DNA of 64,000 bases from the NCBI GenBank assembly GCA_041725935.1, contig JBGRQD010000009.1:1-64000 (forward strand), given 5' to 3'. Source of the stretch: Marivita sp041725935. GTDB lineage: Bacteria > Pseudomonadota > Alphaproteobacteria > Rhodobacterales > Rhodobacteraceae. The notes beneath the pieces are model-generated. The model saw only the letters and a list, made by a program, of their open reading frames with translations. It searched no databases and had not been told where the DNA came from. This document shows, piece by piece, positions 24,811 to 33,690 of the stretch (positions are counted from its first letter, which is position 1; the number at the start of each line of letters is the position of its first letter). A program made the translations under genes and the position numbers.

Positions 24811-25692
24811 ATGCTTGATGATGCCGACGACATACACCCGCTGTTCTACGGTGCCCCCAAAAGCACCGAGTTCAAGAAGCTTCGCAAACGCATCGTGCAG
24901 AACGTGCGCGAGGCGATAGAGCATTATGGCATGATCACCCGCGACACCGGCAAGACACCGAAATGGCTGGTCTGCCTGTCGGGCGGCAAGGACAGCTATA
25001 CGCTGCTGGCGGTGCTGCACGAATTGAAGTGGCGCGGATTGCTGCCCGTCGATCTGCTGGCCTGCAATCTCGATCAGGGGCAACCCGGCTTTCCCGCGAC
25101 GGTACTGCCCGAGTTCCTGGAAAAGATGGGGGTTCCGCACCGGATCGAATATCAGGACACCTATTCCATCGTGGTGGACAAGGTTCCGCAAGGGCGCACC
25201 TTTTGCGCGCTCTGTTCGCGGTTGCGGCGTGGTAACCTGTACCGCATCGCCCGCGAAGAAGGCTGCGAGGCCGTGGTCTTGGGCCATCACCGCGACGATA
25301 TCCTCGAGACGTTTTTCATGAATTTGTTTCATGGTGGCCGTCTTGCGACGATGCCCCCGAAACTGGTCAATGAAGAGGGCGATCTGTTCGTCTATCGTCC
25401 GCTGGCGCATGTGGCCGAAGCTGATTGCGAGAAATTCGCCCAGGCGATGAAGTATCCGATCATTCCCTGCGACCTGTGCGGCAGCCAGGACGGGCTGCAA
25501 CGCCAGCAGGTCAAAGCCATTCTGGACGGCTGGGAAAAGAACAGCCCCGGTCGACGCCAGGTGATCTTTCGCGCCCTGACAAACGCGCGACCTTCGCATT
25601 TGCTCGACAGCGCGCTGTTTGACTTCAAAGGTCTGTCCACCGGCCCTGGTGAAGTTACGGACAATTTGTCGGATATTCCCAAGCTGCGTTAA
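24811..25692 (+). CDS. ttcA: tRNA 2-thiocytidine(32) synthetase TtcA
   Basis: 293 residues. The PP-loop SGGKDS is at residues 57-62, which adenylates C32 of tRNA. The paired cysteines C132-x2-C135 and C220 (in PCDLCG) are the iron-sulfur cluster ligands of TtcA. The GHHRDDILETFF motif follows at about 158-169. It uses an FeS cluster and a sulfur donor to make s2C32 in some tRNAs. It lies shortly after hrpB on the same strand. Confidence 0.95.
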   Translation: MLDDADDIHPLFYGAPKSTEFKKLRKRIVQNVREAIEHYGMITRDTGKTPKWLVCLSGGKDSYTLLAVLHELKWRGLLPVDLLACNLDQGQPGFPATVLPEFLEKMGVPHRIEYQDTYSIVVDKVPQGRTFCALCSRLRRGNLYRIAREEGCEAVVLGHHRDDILETFFMNLFHGGRLATMPPKLVNEEGDLFVYRPLAHVAEADCEKFAQAMKYPIIPCDLCGSQDGLQRQQVKAILDGWEKNSPGRRQVIFRALTNARPSHLLDSALFDFKGLSTGPGEVTDNLSDIPKLR

Positions 25693-25751
25693 GGCTTCGG
25701 TTACCCAAGCTGCATGATCCTGCCCTGAACAGTGTTTGGGGCAGGACAGCG

Positions 25752-27281
25752 ATGCGACGTCTTTTGGATCTTTCCCGCTTGCGGCACGTGCTGGCCACGT
25801 GCCTGTCCGGCCCGCAGATGCTCGCCTTCCTGCCCGCCATCTGCCTTGCGGCCTATTGGGGCGGCGGCGAGGTGCTATTGGTGCTCTGCGCCTTGGGCAC
25901 ACCGCTGGTCTATGCCGTCTTTGGCGGCTTCGGACGTTGGTCAGGCCCATCCGAACTTGATCACCTGCGTGGGCCATCTCTTGACAGCGTGGCGCAGGAT
26001 TTCTTGGAAATCGCACGGCACAACGGTCAGACCACCGCGTGTTTTCAGATCGCCCTGCCCGACTTGGAACAGATCAGACACCATTTTGGGCCCGAAGCCG
26101 CCCAGGAAGCGCGCGATCTGATCGCGTCCCGGCTTCGGACGTCGCTGCGCGGGTCAGACTATGTGTTCGATTCTGGGGACACACGGTTCACAGTCCTGAT
26201 TGCTCCGGGGTTCCGGCTTCGGCTCGACAACCTGCTCGAAGTGGGAAAACGGTTGCGGGACTCAGCGGAAACCCCGCTGTCGATCGCGGGAACGACCCAG
26301 ACGCTGACCGCCTGCATCGGCATCGCGTCATCGCTGAATTTCGGACGCAACGTGACAGCCGAAACATGGCTTGGCTCTGCCTCCGAAGCACTGGAAGACG
26401 CGGTGCTAACGGGCACAGGCGCCACGCGGCTCTGGTCGGACAGGCTGTCCCGCAAGCACCAATCGCGGCATGCGCTGCAACATGACATTGTGACCGCCTT
26501 GGACCGCGGTTGCATTCAGGCGTTTTACCAACCGCAGGTCAATGTGCGGTCGGGTGCCGTGATCGGGATGGAGGCATTTGCCCGCTGGGACCATCCTACG
26601 CAAGGGCTGCTGACTGCAGCGGAGTTCCTGCCGGCGATGCGCGACAGCCAGCAGATGACGCGGCTTGGTCGCACCATGTTTCTGCAGGCCGTTACTGCCT
26701 TACAGGCGTGGGACGACGCGGGACTGGATGTCGGGACGGTCAGCATCAACCTGTCCGACGATGAATTGCGAGACCCCGATCTGTCAAACCGGATCGCTGG
26801 TGACCTTGATCGCTGCGGGCTGCCCGCCCACAGGTTGGTGTTCGATATTCCCGACTATGTCATCGCGCCCGGCACGGATGACGTGATCCGCCGTAACCTG
26901 CGTGCCATGGCCGATCTTGGATGCAGCTTTGACCTTGAAGGGTTCGGTGCCGGGGGATGCAGCGTCATGGCGGTGCAACAGGCGCCGGTCACGCGACTGA
27001 AGCTCGACAAGAGCCTTGTCCACGGTGTCGCCGCGTCCGAGGACAAACTGGCCGCCCTGCATGCGGTCCTTTCGGTAAGCGAACGCCTTGATCTGCCCGC
27101 GCTCGCCACCGGGGTCGAAACCATCGAAGAACATGGCGTCCTGCGCGATCTGGGCTGCAGCTTTGCGCAAGGATTTCTGTTCGGGCAACCAGCCTCCGTT
27201 GCAGATACGACAGTTTGGCTGACCGAGCGCCAGGGTCTGCAGGATCACCCCTCCGGGTCGCAATTGCGGCGCGTGAAATAG
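25752..27281 (+). CDS. degenerate GGDEF-EAL domain protein
   Basis: 509 residues: two N-terminal membrane helices (about residues 25-60), a GGDEF-like domain (about 75-235) and an EAL-like domain (about 245-495). The GGDEF signature is replaced by SGDTRF, so cyclase activity is unlikely. The EAL motif is EAF. The metal-binding DDFGTG is EGFGAG, and the E-x-T-E segment reads DIPDYV, while the Asn in SINLS, the Lys in LKLDKS, the GVE and the QG motif survive. Most likely a catalytically dead c-di-GMP or protein-interaction module at the inner membrane. No other c-di-GMP gene is near. Confidence 0.85.
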   Translation: MRRLLDLSRLRHVLATCLSGPQMLAFLPAICLAAYWGGGEVLLVLCALGTPLVYAVFGGFGRWSGPSELDHLRGPSLDSVAQDFLEIARHNGQTTACFQIALPDLEQIRHHFGPEAAQEARDLIASRLRTSLRGSDYVFDSGDTRFTVLIAPGFRLRLDNLLEVGKRLRDSAETPLSIAGTTQTLTACIGIASSLNFGRNVTAETWLGSASEALEDAVLTGTGATRLWSDRLSRKHQSRHALQHDIVTALDRGCIQAFYQPQVNVRSGAVIGMEAFARWDHPTQGLLTAAEFLPAMRDSQQMTRLGRTMFLQAVTALQAWDDAGLDVGTVSINLSDDELRDPDLSNRIAGDLDRCGLPAHRLVFDIPDYVIAPGTDDVIRRNLRAMADLGCSFDLEGFGAGGCSVMAVQQAPVTRLKLDKSLVHGVAASEDKLAALHAVLSVSERLDLPALATGVETIEEHGVLRDLGCSFAQGFLFGQPASVADTTVWLTERQGLQDHPSGSQLRRVK

Positions 27282-27427
27282 GCCGCAGATCGCAGTGTCC
27301 GAAGGTATCATGGAAGGCTGAAGAATTGCCGCACCGGCCCGGTCTTTCCTGTGAATCCGCTTGACCTTCAGGCACAGTGCCTGTTGAACGCAGCGGTAAT
27401 CCCAAAAACCACAGGCGGCGGCCCCCT

Positions 27428-29242
27428 ATGGACGATCAGAACAAGAACCTTCTTATCGCAACAGCGCTCAGTTTTGCGGTCATACTGGTATGGTTTGTCT
27501 TGTTCCCGCCTCCGGAACCGACGGTCAATCCTGAAACAGCGGTGTCTGAGGCCAGCGACGGCACGACGCCTACAATCGCCACCACACCAGAAGCCGCACC
27601 GGGCAGCACAGCCGTGGTCAATCAGACCGGACCGGCCGCGGTCGAAGATGCGCCGCGCGTGCCGATCGAAACCGACCGCGTCATCGGGTCGATCTCGTTG
27701 GTTGGCGGCCGCATCGACGACCTGTCGCTCAAGAACTACCGTGTGGAGCTCGAGCAGGATGCCGATATCGTGCACCTGCTGAACCCTGTCGGGTCGCAAA
27801 GCCCCTACTACGCCTTGTTCGGCTGGGCGCCGGGTGGTGGCCTTACGCTGGATGACGTGCCAAGCGTGAGCACCAACTGGACCGTTGAATCCGGCGAAAC
27901 ACTGTCCCAGGATAGCCCTGTTACGCTGCGTTGGGACAGCCCGAACGGCACCGTGTTCCGCCGCACGATCGAGATTGACGAGGACTTCATGTTCACCGTC
28001 ACCCAGTCGGTCGAGAACGCCAGCGATGCCGCGATGACGATGGCGCCCTACGGCCTGATTGCACGGCACGGCGAACCCTCTGACCTCAAAAACTTCTTCA
28101 TCCTGCATGAAGGCGTGGTCGCCATGGCCGACGGCACACTGGCCGAGATTGACTATGGCGACATGACAGACTTTGCCGTCATGCCCACCGAAGGCGCCCG
28201 CGCCGAGGTCACCCAGGTCACCGAAAGCGGTTGGATCGGGTTTACAGACCATTACTGGATGACAACCCTCATTCCCGAGGCTGGCACCCCGTTCCGCCAA
28301 GTCGCCAAATACAGCGACGTGAGCAACATCTACCAGACCGAAGCCGTGCAACCCACGGTCACGATCGAACCCGGTCAGACCCGTGAGGTCACAACACAGC
28401 TCTTTGCAGGTGCCAAGGAATGGGAAACCATCCGAGACTACCAGGAAGACGGTGTGGACAGGTTCATCGACGCGATCGACTGGGGCTGGTTCTTTTTCCT
28501 GACCAAGCCGATCTTCTGGCTGCTGCATCACCTGAACCTGCTGATCAGCAACATGGGCTGGGCCATCATCGGTCTGACGCTGATCATCAAGGCCGTGCTT
28601 TTCCCGCTGGCCTACAAATCCTATGTCTCGATGGCGAAGATGAAAGAGCTTCAGCCGGAGATGGAAAAGATCAAGGAACGGGCGGGGGACGATCGCCAGA
28701 AGCTCCAGCAGGAAATGATGGAGATGTACAAGAAGGAAAAGGTGAACCCAGCCTCCGGCTGTTTGCCAATCCTGCTTCAGATCCCGATCTTCTTTTCGCT
28801 CTACAAGGTGATCTTCGTCACGCTGGAATTGCGTCACGCGCCATGGCTTGGCCCGTTCCAGGACCTGTCGGCACCTGACCCCACCTCGATCTTCAACGTC
28901 TACGGACTGCTTCCCTGGGCGGCACCTGAACCCGGATCTTTGCTGGCGCTTGTGTTCATCGGCATCCTGCCGCTGTTGCTGGGGATTTCGATGTGGATGC
29001 AGCAGAAACTGAACCCGGCTCCCACCGACGCGACGCAGGCGATGATCTTTGCCTGGATGCCATGGGTCTTCATGTTCATGCTGGGCGGGTTTGCCAGCGG
29101 CCTGGTTGTCTACTGGATCGCCAACAACACCATCACCTTCACCCAGCAGTATCTCATCATGCGCTCGCAGGGGTACAAGCCGGACGTATTTGGCAACATC
29201 AAATCCGGAATCAAGCGCAGCCCCAAAACGGGCCAGAAATGA
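27428..29242 (+). CDS. yidC: membrane protein insertase YidC/OxaA
   Basis: 604 residues. A first membrane helix (about residues 8-25), a Thr/Pro/Ala-rich linker, the large periplasmic beta domain (about 75-350), then the conserved five-helix insertase core from about residue 355 (WGWFFFLTKPIFWLLHHLN, later GCLPILLQIPIFFSLYKV and the last helix near 555). It inserts membrane proteins alone or with SecYEG. The ATG at 27428 gives the canonical MDDQNKNLL start; an in-frame GTG 17 codons up is unlikely. rnpA and rpmH, frequent upstream neighbours, are absent. The next gene overlaps by four bases. Confidence 0.96.
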   Translation: MDDQNKNLLIATALSFAVILVWFVLFPPPEPTVNPETAVSEASDGTTPTIATTPEAAPGSTAVVNQTGPAAVEDAPRVPIETDRVIGSISLVGGRIDDLSLKNYRVELEQDADIVHLLNPVGSQSPYYALFGWAPGGGLTLDDVPSVSTNWTVESGETLSQDSPVTLRWDSPNGTVFRRTIEIDEDFMFTVTQSVENASDAAMTMAPYGLIARHGEPSDLKNFFILHEGVVAMADGTLAEIDYGDMTDFAVMPTEGARAEVTQVTESGWIGFTDHYWMTTLIPEAGTPFRQVAKYSDVSNIYQTEAVQPTVTIEPGQTREVTTQLFAGAKEWETIRDYQEDGVDRFIDAIDWGWFFFLTKPIFWLLHHLNLLISNMGWAIIGLTLIIKAVLFPLAYKSYVSMAKMKELQPEMEKIKERAGDDRQKLQQEMMEMYKKEKVNPASGCLPILLQIPIFFSLYKVIFVTLELRHAPWLGPFQDLSAPDPTSIFNVYGLLPWAAPEPGSLLALVFIGILPLLLGISMWMQQKLNPAPTDATQAMIFAWMPWVFMFMLGGFASGLVVYWIANNTITFTQQYLIMRSQGYKPDVFGNIKSGIKRSPKTGQK

Positions 29243-29982
29243 CCGCCAAAGTCACCGAAATCTGGCGGCACCCGATCAAGAGCCATGGTCGGGAGAAGCT
29301 GGAGTCGGTGACGCTCGAGGCCGGTGGCACGATCCCGTTCGACCGGCTCTGGGCGGTGGCGCATGAGAGATCGGATGCAGATGGGAGCAGTTGGGCCAGT
29401 TGCGGGAATTTCTGCCGGGTAGCCAAGCTGCCCAGCCTGATGGCCATCCGAGCGCATTTCGATGAACCCACCGGGCAAATCACACTGTCACACCCCGACG
29501 CGTCGGACCTGACCTTCGCCCCCGATGGCGACAGCACCGCCTTTCTGGACTGGGTGACGCCGTTGCTCCCGAACGATACGCTCAAACCGGCACGCCTGGT
29601 CAAGGCGCAGGCACAGGCCTTTACTGACAGCGATTTTCCCAGCATCACGCTTTGCAACCACGCGTCGCATCGGGCCGTCGAGCAGCGCGTCGGGCGGCCC
29701 CTGTCACACCTGCGGTGGCGCGGGAACATCTGGATCGATGGTCTGGCCCCTTGGGAAGAATTCGATTGGGACGACCGCGAATTGAGGATCGGTGACACGA
29801 TCCTTCGCGTGCGCGAGCGTACGGATCGCTGCAAGTCGACCCACAGCAACCCCGACACCGGCAAGCGCGATGCCGATGTCCTGAGCGCGTTGGACAGTTG
29901 GGGCCATCAGGATTTCTCGGTCCGGGCCGAGGTGATCCATGGCGGCGTGATACAAACTGGCGACGAGGTGGCCCGTGTCTGA
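29239..29982 (+). CDS. MOSC-domain protein
   Basis: 247 residues. An N-terminal MOSC_N beta-barrel (EIWRHPIKSHGREKLESV...) precedes the MOSC domain with the conserved cysteine in RTDRCKSTHSNPDTG (about residue 200). The family includes molybdenum-cofactor sulfurase C-terminal domains, mARC and YcbX/YiiM-type proteins that handle N-hydroxylated compounds or sulfur carriers. Substrate unknown here. It starts inside the yidC stop and overlaps engB by eight bases, the usual yidC-MOSC-engB order of Rhodobacterales. Confidence 0.88.
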   Translation: MTAKVTEIWRHPIKSHGREKLESVTLEAGGTIPFDRLWAVAHERSDADGSSWASCGNFCRVAKLPSLMAIRAHFDEPTGQITLSHPDASDLTFAPDGDSTAFLDWVTPLLPNDTLKPARLVKAQAQAFTDSDFPSITLCNHASHRAVEQRVGRPLSHLRWRGNIWIDGLAPWEEFDWDDRELRIGDTILRVRERTDRCKSTHSNPDTGKRDADVLSALDSWGHQDFSVRAEVIHGGVIQTGDEVARV

Positions 29983-30634
29983 GATGAAGCTTCCTTTCCC
30001 CTTGGCGGAAGAGCCCGACGACATCAGCCGGGAAGTCGGTCGCAAGCTCTTTGCAGGCGAGGTCGATTTCCTCAAGGGCGTCGTGGCCATGTCCGGCTTG
30101 CCCGCCGATGACCGGATCGAGGTCTGCTTTGCCGGGCGGTCGAATGTCGGGAAGTCGTCGCTGATCAACGCGGTCACCGGGCGCAAGGCGCTGGCACGCG
30201 CGTCGAACACACCCGGTCGCACCCAGGAAATCAACTACTTCACCCTTGGTGATGAACGCTACCTCGTCGACCTGCCGGGCTATGGTTTTGCCAATGCGCC
30301 GGTCGCGGTGGTTGAGAAATGGCAGGCGCTGCTCAAGCAGTACCTGTCGGGGCGTGCCAGCCTGCGCCGTGCCTTTGTTCTGGTTGACAGCCGTCATGGC
30401 ATCAAGCCCGTCGATGAAGAGATCATGACCCTGCTCGACAAGAGCGCGGTGACCTTTCAGGTGGTTCTGACCAAGGCTGACAAGATCAAACCGACGCAAT
30501 ACGACGCCCTGTTGGAGCAGGTCCGCGAAAAGCTGGCCAAGCACCCCGCCGCCTATCCCGAACTGGTGCTGACGAGCAGCGAAAAAGGCGAAGGCATCGC
30601 CAATTTGCGCAGCATCATCGCCGGAATCGGCTAG
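29975..30634 (+). CDS. engB: ribosome biogenesis GTPase EngB (YihA/YsxC)
   Basis: 219 residues. G1 motif GRSNVGKS is at residues 54-61, switch region NTPGRTQEINYF at about 78-89, G3 DLPGYG at 99-104 and G4 TKAD near 165. It acts in assembly of the 50S ribosomal subunit and is often essential. The start is GTG, within the end of the MOSC gene. Position between yidC and argB is a conserved neighbourhood. Confidence 0.95.
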   Translation: MSEMKLPFPLAEEPDDISREVGRKLFAGEVDFLKGVVAMSGLPADDRIEVCFAGRSNVGKSSLINAVTGRKALARASNTPGRTQEINYFTLGDERYLVDLPGYGFANAPVAVVEKWQALLKQYLSGRASLRRAFVLVDSRHGIKPVDEEIMTLLDKSAVTFQVVLTKADKIKPTQYDALLEQVREKLAKHPAAYPELVLTSSEKGEGIANLRSIIAGIG

Positions 30635-30725
30635 ACGCTCCTCGGCAAAACGGCTTGTCTCTGGCCCAGCCATGCCGCACACAGGGGACGCGTCAGGCCA
30701 TGTTCTGGCAAGGATCAAAACCGAT

Positions 30726-31595
30726 ATGAAATCCCGAGATATGAATCACGACTGGATCGCCACCGCCCGCACCCTCTCCGAAGCCCTGCCCTTCATGCAG
30801 CGCTATGCCGGGTCCATCGTCGTGGTCAAATTCGGTGGCAACGCGATGGGTGACGAAGACGCGATGGCAGAATTCGCCCGCGATATCGTCCTGATGCGTC
30901 AGGTCGGGATCAACCCGATTGTTGTGCATGGCGGCGGTCCGATGATCAACGACATGCTCACCAAGCTGGGCATCAAGTCGGAATTCGTGCGCGGCAAGCG
31001 GGTGACGGACAAGGCCACTGTCGAAGTGGTCGAAATGGTGCTGACCGGGCTTGTGAACAAACGCATCGTGCAGGCGATCATGGACGAAGGTGGCCGCGCT
31101 GTCGGATTGTCGGGCAAGGATGACGACCTCATGGTCTGCGAGGCGGATGACCCCGAACTGGGTTTTGTTGGCCGCCCGGTCGAGATGAACCCGCAAGTTC
31201 TGCGCGACCTGTTCAAGGCCGGGATCATCCCGGTGGTGGCCCCCGTTGCGACCGGCATGCAACCCAACGAGACATTCAATGTCAACGGCGACACCGCTGC
31301 GGGCGCGATTGCAGGTGCGCTCAAAGCCGACCGCCTGTTGCTGTTGACGGATGTCAGCGGCGTCAAGGACACAGCCGGCAATGTGGTGACCGCGATGACC
31401 CCCGAAGAGGTGGTTGCGATGATCGAGGATGGAACGATCGCCGGGGGCATGATCCCCAAGACGGAAACCGCGCTCAAGGCGATCGAGGATGGCGTTCGTG
31501 CGGTGGTCATTCTCGATGGTCGGGTCCCAAATGCCTGTCTGCTCGAACTTTTCACTGAACATGGGGCCGGTTCGCTGATCCGTCCCGCACGGTGA
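30726..31595 (+). CDS. argB: acetylglutamate kinase
   Basis: 289 residues of the amino-acid kinase fold. It has VVVKFGGNAMG near residue 30, the substrate loop VVHGGGPMIN near 63-72, and a conserved C-terminal GGMIPKTETALKAIEDGV. It phosphorylates N-acetyl-L-glutamate in the second step of arginine synthesis, usually with feedback inhibition by arginine. The ATG at 30726 (MKSRDMNHDW) is preferred because the opening matches relatives; in-frame ATGs at 30672 and 30741 exist. It overlaps the next gene by four bases. Confidence 0.95.
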   Translation: MKSRDMNHDWIATARTLSEALPFMQRYAGSIVVVKFGGNAMGDEDAMAEFARDIVLMRQVGINPIVVHGGGPMINDMLTKLGIKSEFVRGKRVTDKATVEVVEMVLTGLVNKRIVQAIMDEGGRAVGLSGKDDDLMVCEADDPELGFVGRPVEMNPQVLRDLFKAGIIPVVAPVATGMQPNETFNVNGDTAAGAIAGALKADRLLLLTDVSGVKDTAGNVVTAMTPEEVVAMIEDGTIAGGMIPKTETALKAIEDGVRAVVILDGRVPNACLLELFTEHGAGSLIRPAR

Positions 31596-32245
31596 CACTC
31601 GCCGATCTGGACCGGTCTGCCCGATCTGTGGGGCTTGCACTGCGCGGCGCGTTTCATCCGGGTCCCGAAGATGGCGCGCCCGAAGGGACGAGCACGCTGG
31701 TTTTACTCGGTCCCGACGAGCCGCATTTCTGGGAGGTGTTCACTGCGTCGCCGGAATACCGGGACGGTCAGCGGCATCCACTGGATCGTTGGTCCAAACG
31801 CGTGACGGCATCGATAGCCACACCGCTGAACGCCAAAACGATTTTTCCCTATGACGGCCCGCCCTATGCGCCCTTCTTGCGATGGGCGGATCGGAGCGGG
31901 GAAAGCTGGTCTTCGCCCGTCGGGTTGCTCGTCCACAAAGAGGCTGGACTGTTCATCAGCTTCCGCGCAGCGCTGGCCCTGCCCCAGCAGCTTGATCTGC
32001 CCCCACCTGCACACAGCCCCTGCCCCAGCTGTGACACACGCCCCTGCGAAACCGCCTGCCCGGTCGGCGCGCTTGCACCGGGTCGGGACTACGACGTTCC
32101 GGCTTGCGTCGCGCATATTCGATCCCCCGAGGGTGCAGCCTGCCGCAAGGGTTGCCTTGTGCGCCGCGCCTGTCCGGTCTCGGCCCGGTTCGGCCGGCAA
32201 GAGGCACAATCCGCTTTCCACATGCGCGCATTTTTGGGAGAGTAA
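31592..32245 (+). CDS. ferredoxin-like iron-sulfur protein
   Basis: 217 residues with eight cysteines near the C terminus in two ferredoxin-type groups. The first is C144-x2-C147-x4-C152-x3-C156-Pro. The second is C172, C184, C188 and C194-Pro, less regular than a classic 2[4Fe-4S] ferredoxin. The N-terminal 140 residues have no cofactor motif I recognise. The cysteine region resembles the C-terminal half of QueG-type proteins and of short proteins labelled ferredoxin in Rhodobacterales. Function unknown. GTG start overlapping argB; co-transcription is likely. Confidence 0.75.
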   Translation: MTLADLDRSARSVGLALRGAFHPGPEDGAPEGTSTLVLLGPDEPHFWEVFTASPEYRDGQRHPLDRWSKRVTASIATPLNAKTIFPYDGPPYAPFLRWADRSGESWSSPVGLLVHKEAGLFISFRAALALPQQLDLPPPAHSPCPSCDTRPCETACPVGALAPGRDYDVPACVAHIRSPEGAACRKGCLVRRACPVSARFGRQEAQSAFHMRAFLGE

Positions 32246-32274
32246 CCCCACGTCCAGAAAAGGCATGTTCCCCC

Positions 32275-32781
32275 GTGAAACGACTGATCCTCATGCGTCA
32301 CGCGAAATCGGATTGGTCCGCCTCAGGTGACGATCACGGCAGGCCTTTGAACGGGCGCGGCAGGGACAGCGCGCCGGCCATGGGGCGCTGGTTGGCTGAC
32401 CGGGACTGGCTGCCTGACGAGGTGCTGTGTTCCACCGCCACGCGCACACGGCAGACCCTGACCCTGCTGGGGCTTCCCGACACAAGAACCCGCTTCGAGC
32501 GGGCGTTATATTTGGCCGAACCGGATGAAATCATCGACACGCTGCGCAGCGCGTCCGGGGACACCGTGCTTTTGCTGGGCCACAACAACGGCATTGCCGA
32601 ATGTGCGCAACAGCTCGTTGCGGATTGGCCGGACCATCCGCGCTTTGCCGATTACCCGACCTGTGCCACCAGCCTGATCCGCTTTGATGCGGCCGACTGG
32701 GGCGACATCCGTAAGGGCACGGGGCAGTGCGAGGGTTTTGCCATCCCGCGCGAAGTTATTGCAGCCGGACCGCCGGGCTGA
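32275..32781 (+). CDS. histidine phosphatase SixA-like
   Basis: 168 residues. The phosphohistidine motif LMRHAKSDWS (Arg8, His9) opens the protein, R-T-R-Q-T near residue 62 supplies a second Arg, and GHNNGI near 103 the second His. This is the short SixA branch of the histidine phosphatase superfamily, which dephosphorylates phosphohistidine in phosphotransfer proteins (in E. coli, PTSNtr NPr). The target here is unknown. GTG start; last gene of the yidC-argB run. Confidence 0.88.
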   Translation: MKRLILMRHAKSDWSASGDDHGRPLNGRGRDSAPAMGRWLADRDWLPDEVLCSTATRTRQTLTLLGLPDTRTRFERALYLAEPDEIIDTLRSASGDTVLLLGHNNGIAECAQQLVADWPDHPRFADYPTCATSLIRFDAADWGDIRKGTGQCEGFAIPREVIAAGPPG

Positions 32782-32817
32782 AGCTCCGGCCTACGCGGAA
32801 CGCACGTCCCCGAACGC

Positions 32818-32843
32818 AAAACGCCCCGGCGGTGAACCGGAGC
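32818..32843 (-). terminator. terminator of the aapJQMP operon
   Basis: On the minus strand GCTCCGG and CCGGGGC pair over seven positions (one G-U) around a seven-base loop, followed by GTTTTG. It begins 26 bases after the aapP stop. It can also form on the plus strand facing sixA, without a T-run there. Confidence 0.6.
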
Positions 32844-32868
32844 GCTTCGAGTGTCTGTCGATGCCTGG

Positions 32869-33642
32869 TCAGTGACCGAGGATCTGGCTCAGGAACAGCT
32901 TGGTCCGTTCGTTCTGCGGATTGTTGAAGAACTCTTCGGGTTCGTTCTGTTCAACGATCTGGCCAGCATCCATGAAGATCACGCGGTTCGCAACCTGCCG
33001 TGCAAAACCCATCTCGTGGGTCACGCAGATCATCGTCATGCCCTCTTCGGCAAGGCTGACCATGGTATCGAGCACTTCCTTGATCATTTCGGGATCGAGC
33101 GCGGAGGTCGGTTCGTCAAAGAGCATGATGCGCGGCTTCATGCAGAGCGACCGGGCGATCGCAACGCGCTGCTGCTGACCACCCGAAAGCTGGCCGGGAT
33201 ACTTGTTGGCCTGTTCGGGGATCTTGACCTTTTCGAGGAAGTGCATCGCGGTTTCCTCTGCCTCGCGCTTGGGCGTCTTACGGACCCAGATCGGAGCAAG
33301 CGTGCAGTTTTCGAGAATGGTCAGGTGCGGGAACAGGTTGAAGTGCTGGAACACCATCCCGACCTCGGACCGGATCGTGTCGATGTTCTTGATGTCCGAG
33401 GACAGCAATGTGCCATCGACGGTGATCGAGCCCTTCTGGTGCTCTTCCAGCGCGTTGATGCATCGGATCAGCGTGGATTTTCCAGACCCGGACGGCCCCG
33501 CGATGACGATACGTTCGCCGCGATAGACGGTCAGGTCGATGTCCCGCAGAACATGGAACGAGCCGAACCACTTGTTCATGGTCTGGATCTGGATGGCCAC
33601 CTCGTCCGAGATCGCCAAGGGTGCAGTTGCAGTTTCAGCCAT
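32869..33642 (-). CDS. aapP: general L-amino acid ABC transporter, ATP-binding protein
   Basis: 257 residues. Walker A GPSGSGKST is at residues 49-57, with Q-loop FQHFNLFPH, signature LSGGQQQRVAIARSL, Walker B IMLFDEPTSALDPEM and H-loop VTHEMGF. It is a GlnQ-class ATPase and the last gene of the aapJQMP (bztABCD) operon, driving uptake of polar L-amino acids such as Glu, Gln, Asp and Asn. AGGAGG precedes the ATG. A terminator hairpin follows. Confidence 0.93.
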   Translation of the reverse strand: MAETATAPLAISDEVAIQIQTMNKWFGSFHVLRDIDLTVYRGERIVIAGPSGSGKSTLIRCINALEEHQKGSITVDGTLLSSDIKNIDTIRSEVGMVFQHFNLFPHLTILENCTLAPIWVRKTPKREAEETAMHFLEKVKIPEQANKYPGQLSGGQQQRVAIARSLCMKPRIMLFDEPTSALDPEMIKEVLDTMVSLAEEGMTMICVTHEMGFARQVANRVIFMDAGQIVEQNEPEEFFNNPQNERTKLFLSQILGH

Positions 33643-33690
33643 TACTCGGCCTCCTGGTTATTGCCCTGGTGCTTACGCTAACCGAGGGCA

